IMG/VR virus record: IMGVR_UViG_3300032326_001284
Span: 1 to 53,335 of that record
Strand: one strand, 5' to 3'
Source: a virus
DNA length: 53,335 nucleotides
The notes under the pieces are model-generated. The model saw only the letters and a program-made list of their open reading frames with translations. It was not told the DNA's origin and did not search any database. Position 1 is the first letter of the stretch. Each line of letters opens with the position of its first letter. Shown here one piece after another: positions 6,993 to 15,984 of the stretch. The translations under genes were made by a program, and so were the position numbers.

Positions 6993-8765
6993 ATGAGAAA
7001 AACAATCACAATGCTATCGCTAATGTTAGCACTATTGTTTACTACCACTATGTCATTTGGACAAAAAGGCAACAGTACAACTCAAAAAGACACAGCTTCA
7101 ATAGAATTAAAAGAAGTTGTTGTTGTTGGTGGCACCAACTATCAGGTGCAACAAGTAATAAAAAATCCGAAAGTATATTTGAACTCTGCACGCATTCAAG
7201 AAACAAGTCCGGGACAATTAAGTCCATATGTTGGTGCGTTTACTGGTAATCAAGTTGACCAATCAATTAATGGTATTAGGGTTAATAACGGTTTGTTTAG
7301 AACCGGGCCAAACCAATATTTTGGATGGGTTCCATTAGAATTTACAAAGTTAATTTCTATTACAGATGGTGGTAATATTGGTGGAACAATCGAAAGAAAG
7401 GTTGGGGTACAATCATCACATGTTGGATTAAATTATGTGGGTGGTACGGATGGATTTAGCCAATCAGCATCTTATAAAGGTAAGAAATTTGGTATTGGTT
7501 TTAACAACATCGATTATGGTAATGTTATATCTCCAGATAGTACATTTCAACACAGTGCTTACAACCAAAAAGCATTGGTGTCTGAAGCCAACTGGTCTTC
7601 AACACAAAAAACAACTTTAATTTTTTCACAATCAAATGATTTAGAAAGAACAGATAGATGGAACGGTGGTTTCAGAAGTTCTGGTTATCAAAGACCGGCG
7701 GTTTATACGTGGGAACTACAAAGATATTTGTTTGTTAATCATGAGATGAATTTAAACAGACTACGCGTGAATCTTGCATATCAAAATAGTGCGGAAGATA
7801 TTTTAGATGGGACAAAAAAAGTTGCTAGTCGTCTAGAAGCATATACCGCAAATCTTGAATATCAATTACCACATTCATTTAGTATATATTCAACAAACAC
7901 AATTGAAAAAATCAGATATGAAAATGGTTTAGTTGGCGGGGTATCAAACGATGATTATAAAACAACAAAGCATGGTATTCGTTGGATTAATGAAATTGGT
8001 AAAGTAAAAGTTTACACAAGTTTAGGATTAAAGAATGTTCAAATAACTGATATTGATCCATTTAATGGTTTTGAATATTCAGCAATTGTTGGATACAAAG
8101 GTCTATTTGCAAGTTATGACAATAGCTTAAACGCACCAAGTTATTTGATGATTAAACAAGCAATGACAAATGGTAGAGGCACACAATTACCAAACCCGGA
8201 TTTAATACAAGAGAGAGGTCAAACATATCGATTTGGTTATAAAAGAAGTAATTTATATTTTGATGTTTACTTCAAAGAATTAGATGATGCATTTAATGTA
8301 ACCGTACTATCGACAAACGTATTTAGGACCGATAACATTGGTGGTGTCTCAGTAAATGGCACAACTTTAGGTTATTTTAATGATAGTTTGTTTGGAACTA
8401 AACTAGGTGTGAATGCTAGAGCAGAATATATTTATGGTGTTAAAAGATTAACAGGAACAACAGAACCAGTTGATAAAACAGTACCATATTTTGGCTACAT
8501 CAAACTAAATTATAATAAGCTATGGGTGGAAGGTAGATATCAACCAATTGATCAATCTTTATCATTTGCAGATAGAAATGATGTTCGACAATTTTTACAC
8601 AATAAAGGTGTGAGATTGGTGAACATTGGATACACCACAAAGTATAAAAATTTAGAATACACAATGTTGTTTTATAACTTATTTAATGATGCTAGTAGAG
8701 TCTGGGGGTCATCAGTAGATTTACCAACAAGAAGTATTAATTTAAATCTTAAATATAATTTCTAA
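6993..8765 (+). CDS. TonB-dependent receptor-like outer-membrane beta-barrel protein
   Basis: A 590-residue protein. The start is the ATG at 6993, which begins a clear signal peptide (MRKTITMLSLMLALLF, cleavage near SFG-Q); an in-frame upstream start would lie inside the tRNA. After cleavage comes IELKEVVVVGG, typical of the TonB box and plug entry in Bacteroidota receptors. A plug-like segment follows (QVDQSINGIRVNNG, then GGNIGGTIERK), then alternating aromatic strands. The chain ends NLNLKYNF, with the C-terminal Phe expected for barrel insertion. It is somewhat shorter than usual receptors. The next gene, an inner-membrane permease-like protein, starts 3 nt after the stop. Such a receptor is unusual on a phage; uptake or receptor masking are possible roles. 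Confidence 0.8.
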   Translation: MRKTITMLSLMLALLFTTTMSFGQKGNSTTQKDTASIELKEVVVVGGTNYQVQQVIKNPKVYLNSARIQETSPGQLSPYVGAFTGNQVDQSINGIRVNNGLFRTGPNQYFGWVPLEFTKLISITDGGNIGGTIERKVGVQSSHVGLNYVGGTDGFSQSASYKGKKFGIGFNNIDYGNVISPDSTFQHSAYNQKALVSEANWSSTQKTTLIFSQSNDLERTDRWNGGFRSSGYQRPAVYTWELQRYLFVNHEMNLNRLRVNLAYQNSAEDILDGTKKVASRLEAYTANLEYQLPHSFSIYSTNTIEKIRYENGLVGGVSNDDYKTTKHGIRWINEIGKVKVYTSLGLKNVQITDIDPFNGFEYSAIVGYKGLFASYDNSLNAPSYLMIKQAMTNGRGTQLPNPDLIQERGQTYRFGYKRSNLYFDVYFKELDDAFNVTVLSTNVFRTDNIGGVSVNGTTLGYFNDSLFGTKLGVNARAEYIYGVKRLTGTTEPVDKTVPYFGYIKLNYNKLWVEGRYQPIDQSLSFADRNDVRQFLHNKGVRLVNIGYTTKYKNLEYTMLFYNLFNDASRVWGSSVDLPTRSINLNLKYNF

Positions 8766-8767
8766 TT

Positions 8768-9775
8768 ATGTCAATTCTTATCAAAGGGCAAGAGTTCCTT
8801 GTCTATTTAATATTCATTATGTTCGTAACTGGTATCCTCAAAGAAAGAGGATACCTTATGGACATCTTCAGACTACTTGAACAAAAAGTTAAGTCTAAAA
8901 GAATGGTGGTGTTTTTGGTATCATTATTTGGTGGTATATTACCCATTCCTGGACGAGTTGCGTTATCAGCATCTATGTTAAACAGCATAGCACCAGTTGA
9001 TAATAAGAAGCGTAAGAAATTTGGTATTATTGATTACCTAGCAACACACCATTACTATCTATGGTCACCACTAGAGAAGACAGTTATCATACCAATGGCG
9101 GTATTGGGGTTAACTTATACGCAGTTCATGTCATATATCTGGCCATTACTTTTAATTTCCGTATTGTATGTAACTTATTATATTTTATCTTTAGATGATG
9201 ATGAAATTGATATTGAAGTTAAAGATGAACCGATCAATGTTAAAAACATCACAATGGTAGTTATACCATTCTTAGTGACTATACTAATGTGCGTGTTTCT
9301 TACAAAGTATTATTTTGGTTTCTTTACTGGATTCACACTATGGTTAGTTTACTATTCTAAAAGTTGGAATAAAATAATGGGCTACATTGATTGGGAACTA
9401 ATATGGATTGTTGCATTAGTGATCATTTTAGGTAACCTTGTTGGATCTTATTATGATGTTATAGAATCATATATCAAACAGTATAATAAACCTGAATACA
9501 TATTAGTGGTTTCTGTTATATCATTTCTTTCATCATTTATGTTAGGGTCTTCTGCTAAGTACGCAAGCATTGTTAGTTTACTAACAAGTGTGTTTGGTAT
9601 GGAATATTTTGTTTTATTCTTTACACTTGAGTATTCCGCATATTTGATCTCCCCATCACATAAGTGTTTACCAATAGGTCAAAGGTATTTTCATACCGGG
9701 TTTATGACATATCTTAAAGCATTAATTATTTGGATATCTCTTATGATGACCTATGCTCTTTTAACGATTTTATAA
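8768..9775 (+). CDS. DUF401-like integral membrane permease
   Basis: A 335-residue polytopic membrane protein with roughly eight to ten hydrophobic segments. FGGILPIPGRVALSASM near residues 55-72 and SAYLISPSHKCLPIGQRYF near residues 290-310 match the two most conserved stretches I know from the DUF401 family (P(M/I)PG.AL.SA and LSP.H.CL). DUF401 proteins are transporter-like and of unknown substrate. The gene follows the outer-membrane receptor with a 2-nt gap, so the two may form an envelope transport pair. Confidence 0.75.
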   Translation: MSILIKGQEFLVYLIFIMFVTGILKERGYLMDIFRLLEQKVKSKRMVVFLVSLFGGILPIPGRVALSASMLNSIAPVDNKKRKKFGIIDYLATHHYYLWSPLEKTVIIPMAVLGLTYTQFMSYIWPLLLISVLYVTYYILSLDDDEIDIEVKDEPINVKNITMVVIPFLVTILMCVFLTKYYFGFFTGFTLWLVYYSKSWNKIMGYIDWELIWIVALVIILGNLVGSYYDVIESYIKQYNKPEYILVVSVISFLSSFMLGSSAKYASIVSLLTSVFGMEYFVLFFTLEYSAYLISPSHKCLPIGQRYFHTGFMTYLKALIIWISLMMTYALLTIL

Positions 9776-9777
9776 TC

Positions 9778-9808
9778 TTTACTTTTTAAATAAAGAAATA
9801 TATATTAA
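9778..9808 (+). promoter_or_regulatory. Host-type promoter (TTTAC, 20 nt, TATATTAA)
   Basis: TTT at 9778-9780 replaces TTG, but the TATATTAA at 9801-9808 and the 20-nt spacing match the other host-type promoters. The ATG at 9826 follows 17 nt later. Confidence 0.45.
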
Positions 9809-9825
9809 TAAAGAATTTAAATTAT

Positions 9826-10299
9826 ATGGAAAAAATAACATTAAAATTAGGAGACGTTCTACAATTAGAGAGCGAAATAAATGGGTATGTTGAACCACAA
9901 TCTGGCGATCAGATCTATGAAGGTTTCACAAAACAAAACTTATCTATCATTTTGAAATATGAGTTAAGTGATTTTTCAACAACACTTAAAACTGAAAGAA
10001 CCAAAATTGATTCATTAAGAGATGAGTTAATTAAAAAATATGGAGAAGATGATGGTAAGGGTGGTTTATGGGTAAAAATGCATAACGAAGTGAAAGACGA
10101 AGAAGGTAGTGTAATTGGGAAAGTTTTTAATCCAAATTATCTTGAATTTGATAAAGAGTATGGTACTCTTTTAAATCAAGAAATTGAACTTGAATACCCC
10201 GAAATTACTAAACAAGATCTAAAAGACGCGGGAAAAACAAAAGACAAGTATACAGTCTTGTTTAAATTAATCAAAAAAGAAAAAGAGGGAGCTAAATAA
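9826..10299 (+). CDS. Hypothetical phage protein
   Basis: A 157-residue protein beginning MEKITLKLGDVLQLESEINGY. It is charged and soluble, with a coiled-coil-prone segment near residues 45-65 and a C-terminal lysine-rich tail. The N-terminal 'LKLGDVLQLESEIN' pattern recalls small phage proteins such as DUF1617, but the match is too short to name it. It is a single-gene unit with its own promoter and a terminator hairpin overlapping its stop. Confidence 0.75.
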   Translation: MEKITLKLGDVLQLESEINGYVEPQSGDQIYEGFTKQNLSIILKYELSDFSTTLKTERTKIDSLRDELIKKYGEDDGKGGLWVKMHNEVKDEEGSVIGKVFNPNYLEFDKEYGTLLNQEIELEYPEITKQDLKDAGKTKDKYTVLFKLIKKEKEGAK

Positions 10300-10310
10300 G
10301 CTCCCTTTTT
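10284..10310. terminator. Bidirectional terminator shared by convergent genes
   Basis: GGGAGCT (10287-10293) pairs with AGCTCCC (10299-10305), flanked by an A run on the left and a T run on the right, so it can terminate both strands. The stop codons of both convergent genes (10297-10299 plus, 10292-10294 minus) lie inside the hairpin. Confidence 0.85.
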
Positions 10311-11398
10311 ATTTCTATTTTCATATTTCCAATTGAATATTCTCCCGGTTCGTAGTGAGGTATTGACATTCTAAGTGTTCTTAATGTTGTGATGTCATCA
10401 TCTGTAAATGGTTCCATCTCATAAACCATAACGTCAACGGTGTCTGTTAGTACAAATTTCGACCTTAAATCATATCGAGTATGCTTCTGTTCATTATTAA
10501 CATAGTCCTCTGGAATCGTCCCTAAATCGATTTTATCAAAAAATGGTTCTACCTCCATCAGTTTGTTTTTATTTCTTGTTGTTAACCCCATTGAGAATGT
10601 ATTAAATTTAAATTCTTTTTCTTCCCAATATCTCATTTGTACGAATGCACCATATTGAACTCCCCATTTCCTTACAAAGTTTCTATTTGAGGAAACTTCA
10701 TATCTAAGTCTATCTTTTTTGTAATCATCACTAAATCTAGATGTTTGTGAAACAAAGTGATAAACAATTGCACTATCACAAGTTTTTAATTCATAACCTT
10801 TTAATTTAGCTCTCAATAAAAAATCATCATCCTCACAGAAAGCAGGAACAAAACTAAAGCCATCGAAACCACCAACCTCATCAAACATTTTTTTGTAGCC
10901 ACTCATAAAGAAAACAGCACCATCGTATATGTTATCACTTTGGTTCCACTGTTTAACGAATTCATTGAATTGATAATGATCAAAATTATCGAAACCAGAG
11001 CCCATATCTAATAATACTTTACCCGGACGTTTATGCCCCTTAAAGATTGGTGGTTCAATTGTTGTATATGATAATAACATATTTGGTTTTAGTAATCTAT
11101 TAATAGCTTCTAAGAACCCCTCACCAATAACCATATCATTGTGAATGAGAACTATCTTTTCAGTATCAACTAATTTAATACCAGCGTTGTATGTGTCTGA
11201 AAACGTTAAACGATCATCATCATGTATAAAAGAAAGATACTCATCGTCTAATGAGTCAAGCCATTCTTTTGTTCCGTCACTTGATCCACCGCTGCTTATT
11301 GCTAATGGGGCATTTGGATATAACTCACGAAGATGTTTATAACACTCTTTTGTTAAATCTAATTTATTATATACTGCAAGTACAAATGTTATATCCAT
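10292..11398 (-). CDS. Family 2-type glycosyltransferase
   Basis: A 368-residue GT-A-like enzyme. Start chosen at 11398 (MDITFVLAVYN), because that is where the GT2 fold begins and because it shares a TAATG junction with the upstream gene. Nucleotide-binding features are SSGGSSDGTKEW near residue 34 and the HNDMV segment near residue 86, which corresponds to the DxD position. GGFDGFSFVPAFCEDDDFLLRAK resembles the acceptor-site ED motif. The C-terminal about 120 residues are an extra domain with no recognised match. It is the last gene of the minus-strand glycan operon. Confidence 0.85.
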   Translation of the reverse strand: MDITFVLAVYNKLDLTKECYKHLRELYPNAPLAISSGGSSDGTKEWLDSLDDEYLSFIHDDDRLTFSDTYNAGIKLVDTEKIVLIHNDMVIGEGFLEAINRLLKPNMLLSYTTIEPPIFKGHKRPGKVLLDMGSGFDNFDHYQFNEFVKQWNQSDNIYDGAVFFMSGYKKMFDEVGGFDGFSFVPAFCEDDDFLLRAKLKGYELKTCDSAIVYHFVSQTSRFSDDYKKDRLRYEVSSNRNFVRKWGVQYGAFVQMRYWEEKEFKFNTFSMGLTTRNKNKLMEVEPFFDKIDLGTIPEDYVNNEQKHTRYDLRSKFVLTDTVDVMVYEMEPFTDDDITTLRTLRMSIPHYEPGEYSIGNMKIEIKRELI

Positions 11399-12249
11399 TA
11401 TAAATTTTTTATGTAATTTTCTAATTTGTCTGAAGGAGACCAACCTAGTCGGTCAATCGCATCGTTGTTAACTCTAATTGTTTCTCGGTAGTTACCTTTT
11501 TGTTCGGTCATGTAAACTCTTACACAACTAAATCTTTCAATAAACATATTCGCAACATCATTTATAGAGTAGTTTTTACCAGTTCCAAGTTCCCAAGCGT
11601 CGTCATGTTGTTCATTACTTTCAGCGATCTTGATTAAACCATCAACAATATCATCTATGTGTGTAAAATCTCTTCTTTGTTTACCGTCACCTATAATAGT
11701 GATTGGATAATTCTTTTGAACTTGTCCTCTCCATAAACCAATTACCGCAGCCATATGTGAATCAACTAATTCACCTGGGCCATATACGTTATAGAATCTA
11801 ACTATCTGTGCATTTAAATCATAAACTTCTTTATACATCTTGATCCATTCTTCACCCATATGTTTAGTCATAGCATATGGTGACTTCATTGGTATGTGCC
11901 ATCTTGAAGATGATCCAGAATATATTAATTTTGATTTATTCTTAAGCGCATAGTCAACCACTTTCTTTGTACCATCAACATTAACAGAGAATGTTAACAT
12001 CGGATTTTGAAATGATGGTTGTATTCTACTCAATGCCGCTAGATGAAAAATATATGCGTATGGTTTATCTTCAATGTTATCCATAGCTCTCACGTCACCA
12101 CCTAAGAAGTTACAACCATTTGGTATTTTCGCTTCATTACCTATTGATAAGTTATCGATCACATCAACTTCATAACCTTTTTTAATTAATGCCAAAGATA
12201 ATGCATGTCCAATAAATCCACAACCCCCAGTTACTAAAACTTTTTTCAT
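11398..12249 (-). CDS. NAD-dependent nucleotide-sugar epimerase/dehydratase (extended SDR)
   Basis: A 283-residue extended short-chain dehydrogenase. TGGCGFIG at the N-terminus is the GxxGxxG dinucleotide-binding motif, and YAMTK near residue 123 is the catalytic YxxxK, with a preceding SGSSSR segment supplying the Ser. FYNVYGPGE is typical of the UDP-glucose 4-epimerase and dTDP-glucose dehydratase group. It probably makes an activated sugar for the adjacent glycosyltransferases. It overlaps the upstream gene by ATGA. Exact sugar specificity cannot be read. Confidence 0.9.
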   Translation of the reverse strand: MKKVLVTGGCGFIGHALSLALIKKGYEVDVIDNLSIGNEAKIPNGCNFLGGDVRAMDNIEDKPYAYIFHLAALSRIQPSFQNPMLTFSVNVDGTKKVVDYALKNKSKLIYSGSSSRWHIPMKSPYAMTKHMGEEWIKMYKEVYDLNAQIVRFYNVYGPGELVDSHMAAVIGLWRGQVQKNYPITIIGDGKQRRDFTHIDDIVDGLIKIAESNEQHDDAWELGTGKNYSINDVANMFIERFSCVRVYMTEQKGNYRETIRVNNDAIDRLGWSPSDKLENYIKNL

Positions 12250-12866
12250 ATTGAGCTATAAAGATTGTTTTGTTTTTCTTGTTTATCAATTGTTTTGTGA
12301 TGTTGTATACAATATACTTCATCAGTTGGTAGTGTTGAAAAGTATTCACCACCAATTATTCTTTCATGTACCCTACCATACCATGACATTTTGGTTCTAT
12401 AGATTCTCCCCTGCATATCAGGAAAATTAACCCAATTCTTTTCATTAATATTCCATCCCCATTTACTGATATGTTCTTCAGTTAATCCATTAACAGTATT
12501 GATTCTTGGTACAAATATTAAATCCACATTTGGGTTCATCTCAAGAATCGTACTTATATTTTTAACCAAGTACTCATCAATCATTTCATCAGCATCAAGT
12601 TGAAATGTATAATCACCAGTACAATATTCGTTTAACTTATTTTTCCAATCAGCAAAGTTATTGTTCCAATCAAATGATCTCCAAGTTTGAACATTTGGTT
12701 TGATATTAAATGGTAGCAAGAAATCTAAAACATCTTTACTACCATTTTTCTCGTCGAACAAGATCACAATCTCATCCTGTATTCTTTTGTGTTCCAATAA
12801 GAAAGGAACTAATCTTTTTATTTCATCTAATTCATTACATACTGTAATTGCAAATGATATTTTCAT
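12246..12866 (-). CDS. Small family 2-like glycosyltransferase
   Basis: A 206-residue protein with a GT-A N-terminus (ISFAITVCNELDEIKRLVPFL) and FQLDADEM near residue 93, the DxD motif that binds the metal and nucleotide sugar. Near residue 133, GRIYRTKMSWYGRVHERI matches a segment common in short GT2-like enzymes. It is shorter than usual (250 or more residues), so it may be a minimal transferase. It shares one-base and four-base overlaps with its neighbours in the operon. Confidence 0.8.
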   Translation of the reverse strand: MKISFAITVCNELDEIKRLVPFLLEHKRIQDEIVILFDEKNGSKDVLDFLLPFNIKPNVQTWRSFDWNNNFADWKNKLNEYCTGDYTFQLDADEMIDEYLVKNISTILEMNPNVDLIFVPRINTVNGLTEEHISKWGWNINEKNWVNFPDMQGRIYRTKMSWYGRVHERIIGGEYFSTLPTDEVYCIQHHKTIDKQEKQNNLYSSI

Positions 12867-14116
12867 TAATTAATTTTTGTTAACTTAGGTAAAACTAATT
12901 GAGTTTGTTTTGGTACACTTGGAACATCTTGAATTAATTTTTTAAATTCTTCTCTCATAGCATCCATTGAAAATGCCTCAGCGTTTTCTAATCTTAATGC
13001 TTCAGATCTTTCTAAAAACTTTTCATAGTCTTTATGTACCAATTTGAAAACCTCAACCGCTTCATTATAATTTGCTGTAAACCATTTTGAATCTTTTAAA
13101 ACAAAAGCGTCTACCGCACTCTCATGAACTTCTGTAAGTTTACCACCGATCATGATTGCTTTATTCATTGGTAAGAAGTCTTTATGTCCAGACCAATTAG
13201 ATGCTATGATTGGTTTACCGGTCATTGTGAACTCTAATAATGGTCTACCGAATCCCTCACCTTTAGTTAAAGTAACCATCGATTTTATTTTAGGGTGATT
13301 ATATACTTCATTCATCTCTTCATTGGTTAAATCACCAAACAATAGATAAATCGATGGAGGATTTTTTATATCTTTTACTGTGTCTTCTATCTTTTTTCTA
13401 AAGTTTTCTCTTTCTTTGATTGAGAATGTTGCTGAAGATGTTTTTAAAACAAGTGCCGGCTTATTTTCAGCATCACTGAATGCTGTTGCGAAACACTTGA
13501 TTAACATACCCACATCTTTTCTATCTTGTCCTAGATCTCCTTTTAACCAATGACCAACAAATAGAAACGCGAAGTCTTCTTTGATATCTAAATCAATTCC
13601 TTTGTATGTGTTGTTGTAAACATTTAGATCGACGCCTTCAAATAAAACACTAATAGGTGTTTCTATTTTATATTGTTTAATAAGTTTACCAGTATTTTTT
13701 TCGTTCTCATTGTATACTGTTGATACTAACACATCTCTAGAAAATATAGAAGTTGTTATAACTTTATCCATTCTGTTACAACCATCTACCCAATCCTTTG
13801 GAGCGACGGTGGTTTCAATACCAGCAGTTATTCCAATGTTAAATTTACCGACCTTTTGAAATTCATTTGGCACTGTTACTTGAACATATATGTCTGGTGT
13901 TTCCGAAAGCGATGTGATAATGTTTTCCTCAATCCACTTATGAAATTGGTTATCGTTCTCTAATGCAGTTAAAGGAGTAACCCCCCAACCACAACTATCT
14001 ATTTTAATATCAAACAAATCCATTTCATACAATGCTTGTAATAGATCTCTTGAATGCGCACCGTAACCGCTTCTTGTTTTTACAGGTCCTCTAAATAATA
14101 ATGTTTTTTTGCTCAT
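12866..14116 (-). CDS. Family 4-type glycosyltransferase
   Basis: A 416-residue GT-B enzyme. The N-terminal domain starts LFRGPVKTRSGYGAHSRDLL, with the Gly-rich acceptor-side loop. The C-terminal domain includes FLFVGHWLKGDLGQDRKD and KGEGFGRPLLEFTMTGKPIIAS, the E(x7)E nucleotide-sugar signature of GT4. The junction with the upstream gene is ATGA. Two GT4 enzymes in one operon suggest stepwise building of a glycan. Confidence 0.88.
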   Translation of the reverse strand: MSKKTLLFRGPVKTRSGYGAHSRDLLQALYEMDLFDIKIDSCGWGVTPLTALENDNQFHKWIEENIITSLSETPDIYVQVTVPNEFQKVGKFNIGITAGIETTVAPKDWVDGCNRMDKVITTSIFSRDVLVSTVYNENEKNTGKLIKQYKIETPISVLFEGVDLNVYNNTYKGIDLDIKEDFAFLFVGHWLKGDLGQDRKDVGMLIKCFATAFSDAENKPALVLKTSSATFSIKERENFRKKIEDTVKDIKNPPSIYLLFGDLTNEEMNEVYNHPKIKSMVTLTKGEGFGRPLLEFTMTGKPIIASNWSGHKDFLPMNKAIMIGGKLTEVHESAVDAFVLKDSKWFTANYNEAVEVFKLVHKDYEKFLERSEALRLENAEAFSMDAMREEFKKLIQDVPSVPKQTQLVLPKLTKIN

Positions 14117-15471
14117 ACTATTTTATATAAATCGAATCTTTTTCTAGGTTTAAAATTATCTAAAGTTTGTTCAATACCTTGGATCATTTTATCACACATT
14201 ATTTTATTTGATAAGTTATTAATTATAAATTCCCTACCAGCTAAACCTTTTTCTTTTCTTTTCTTTTTACCAAACTTATACATTTTCATAATAGCGTTTG
14301 ACACATCATTGTCATTAACTCTATCATCAAAAATATATGGTGTAGGTATAGAACCATTTAAGTTTATTGCTGATGGCCATACTGGAATAACCCACTCACC
14401 ATGTTGTTCTTTATTGTATTTGTCTTTATCGTGCATGGAACCGATTTGAATGTAATCATTTTCATTGTACGAGAAACCACATTGATCTTGTAATCCTCCA
14501 GTAACATTAACAATGATCGGCGTACCAGCCATTAATGATTCTGCTGTGGTTAAACCAAAACCTTCATTGTTTGCTATGTTAATTGTACAATCAACTGCGT
14601 TATAAAAATGATTTAGTTTATCTTGTTCTAATTTTAAATCAGTAAACTTTACATCATAGTTAGGGCAAATAGCTTCTTTAACCGCAACCAGATCCGTGCC
14701 ATTCTCGTCCATTGGATTTGTGTGCATTAACAACAAACATTTCTCAGCTTTTTCTTTTGGTAACTTATCACAGAATAATCTAAAAGAATATATAACATCA
14801 CTAGGTTGTTTTCTTCTTATGTTTCTATTGTTATAAAATAAAACAAAATCGTACTCTTTATCTCCGTGAATATAATTTTTAACATCATCGGACACGGAAT
14901 CGATTGGTTTGAAAACATCTGGATTAATACCATGTGGAACATAGCTTATTTGCCAGTCCTCTAATGGTTTATATGTTTCTTTCTCTTTTGACTTACCAAC
15001 TCTATGTACAATACCATACGTTTGTTTAGAGATACAACCTAACCAATCGCAACTCTCGTAGAAATTTCTATTGTATTTTGGATCTGGTAAATCATCCCAG
15101 ATGTGATAGTACAAGATTGGTGTGTGTTGTCTAATTTCATGTTCGTTATCATATAACCATTGCCAATAATGTGGGTCAGTAAAATGCAAAATAGCATCAG
15201 GCTTTTCGTCATTTAATAATTTTCTTAAAATATTCATATCACCATAACCATGATATGGAATAACTTTTAAATTGGCGTCTTTAACACCAGTTCTTTTTCT
15301 AACATCATCGTTGATGTCAATGATTTTACCATACTCTGGGTGTTTAATTGCTGCACCTAATTGAACCCAATCATATTTGTGTAATGTACCTAAAACAAAT
15401 TCTTTGGACATAGTAGCAATCCCTGATGTCATTCTTAAATCATCAGATAGTAATAATATTTTTTTCTTCAT
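14113..15471 (-). CDS. Family 4-type glycosyltransferase
   Basis: A 452-residue GT-B enzyme. It begins ILLLSDDLRMTSGIATMSKEFV, the N-terminal acceptor-domain loop. NNEGFGLTTAESLMAGTPIIVN near residue 305 is the E(x7)E donor-binding motif. The length is normal for GT4 with a slightly extended C-terminus. It is the second gene of the minus-strand operon after a short RHH-like gene. Confidence 0.88.
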   Translation of the reverse strand: MKKKILLLSDDLRMTSGIATMSKEFVLGTLHKYDWVQLGAAIKHPEYGKIIDINDDVRKRTGVKDANLKVIPYHGYGDMNILRKLLNDEKPDAILHFTDPHYWQWLYDNEHEIRQHTPILYYHIWDDLPDPKYNRNFYESCDWLGCISKQTYGIVHRVGKSKEKETYKPLEDWQISYVPHGINPDVFKPIDSVSDDVKNYIHGDKEYDFVLFYNNRNIRRKQPSDVIYSFRLFCDKLPKEKAEKCLLLMHTNPMDENGTDLVAVKEAICPNYDVKFTDLKLEQDKLNHFYNAVDCTINIANNEGFGLTTAESLMAGTPIIVNVTGGLQDQCGFSYNENDYIQIGSMHDKDKYNKEQHGEWVIPVWPSAINLNGSIPTPYIFDDRVNDNDVSNAIMKMYKFGKKKRKEKGLAGREFIINNLSNKIMCDKMIQGIEQTLDNFKPRKRFDLYKIV

Positions 15472-15475
15472 TGAT

Positions 15476-15673
15476 TTAAAACTTAGAACCGGTTGTTGCT
15501 AAACCAGTGTGGTTGTTTATTTGATTTCTGAACTCTTCGTTCTTGTTGTACAGGTCCATTGATCTGTTAACTAATTTTTGAAAATTAATACTTCCTTCAA
15601 TGACATTAATTTTAAACTTCTTGTAAACATCATCTATGACATTGACAGTTGTTAATTTTGTGTTTGCTTTCAT
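15476..15673 (-). CDS. Small ribbon-helix-helix-like protein
   Basis: A 65-residue protein from the ATG at 15673; an upstream in-frame ATG at 15700 would add nine residues but sits in the promoter region. KLTTVNVIDDVYKKFKINVIEGSINFQKLVNRSMDLY reads as a strand followed by two helices, as in RHH DNA-binding proteins. It is the first gene of the glycosyltransferase operon and could autoregulate it. The assignment is by pattern only. Confidence 0.6.
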   Translation of the reverse strand: MKANTKLTTVNVIDDVYKKFKINVIEGSINFQKLVNRSMDLYNKNEEFRNQINNHTGLATTGSKF

Positions 15674-15704
15674 ATTAGTATATATGTCTTTATATATCAA
15701 ATGG

Positions 15705-15730
15705 TTAAAAAATAACGGACATAGTCCGCT
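15705..15730 (-). terminator. Intrinsic terminator after the 52-residue MGCGCKK gene
   Basis: Read on the minus strand, AGCGGAC and GTCCGTT form a 7-bp stem (one G-T pair) with loop TAT, followed by a T-rich run. It separates the gene ending at 15753 from the glycan operon. Confidence 0.75.
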
Positions 15731-15752
15731 ACTTTATTATGTTTAGATAAGT

Positions 15753-15911
15753 TTAACCATTTTTCTTATTCACCATTTCACGTAAAATGGTTGTTATTTT
15801 AACCATTTCATCGGTAGTTTGTACCGCTGTTGGTGTTACCGACGGAGTTTGTTGTGTCGGCGCCTCTTGTGTTGTTTCTTGAACAGATCTCTTTTTACAT
15901 CCGCATCCCAT
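15753..15911 (-). CDS. Small Cys-rich N-terminal protein (MGCGCKK)
   Basis: A 52-residue protein beginning MGCGCKKRSVQETTQ, with a Gln/Thr/Pro-rich middle and a helical end (EMVKITTILREMVNKK). Small phage proteins with this CGCK start are common in Bacteroidota phages; function unknown. A GATAAATA complement (15927-15934) gives TATTTATC upstream on its strand, and a hairpin terminator follows, so it is a complete transcription unit. Confidence 0.75.
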   Translation of the reverse strand: MGCGCKKRSVQETTQEAPTQQTPSVTPTAVQTTDEMVKITTILREMVNKKNG

Positions 15912-15926
15912 AATAAAAGTCTTTTA

Positions 15927-15934
15927 GATAAATA
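15927..15934 (-). promoter_or_regulatory. Putative late promoter TATTTATC
   Basis: On the minus strand TATTTATC lies 15 nt before the ATG at 15911. It differs from the consensus octamer only at the last base. Confidence 0.45.
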
Positions 15935-15984
15935 TTTGTTTATTGTTTTGATTAATATACCGAATTTTAAAATAAAATTGAATA

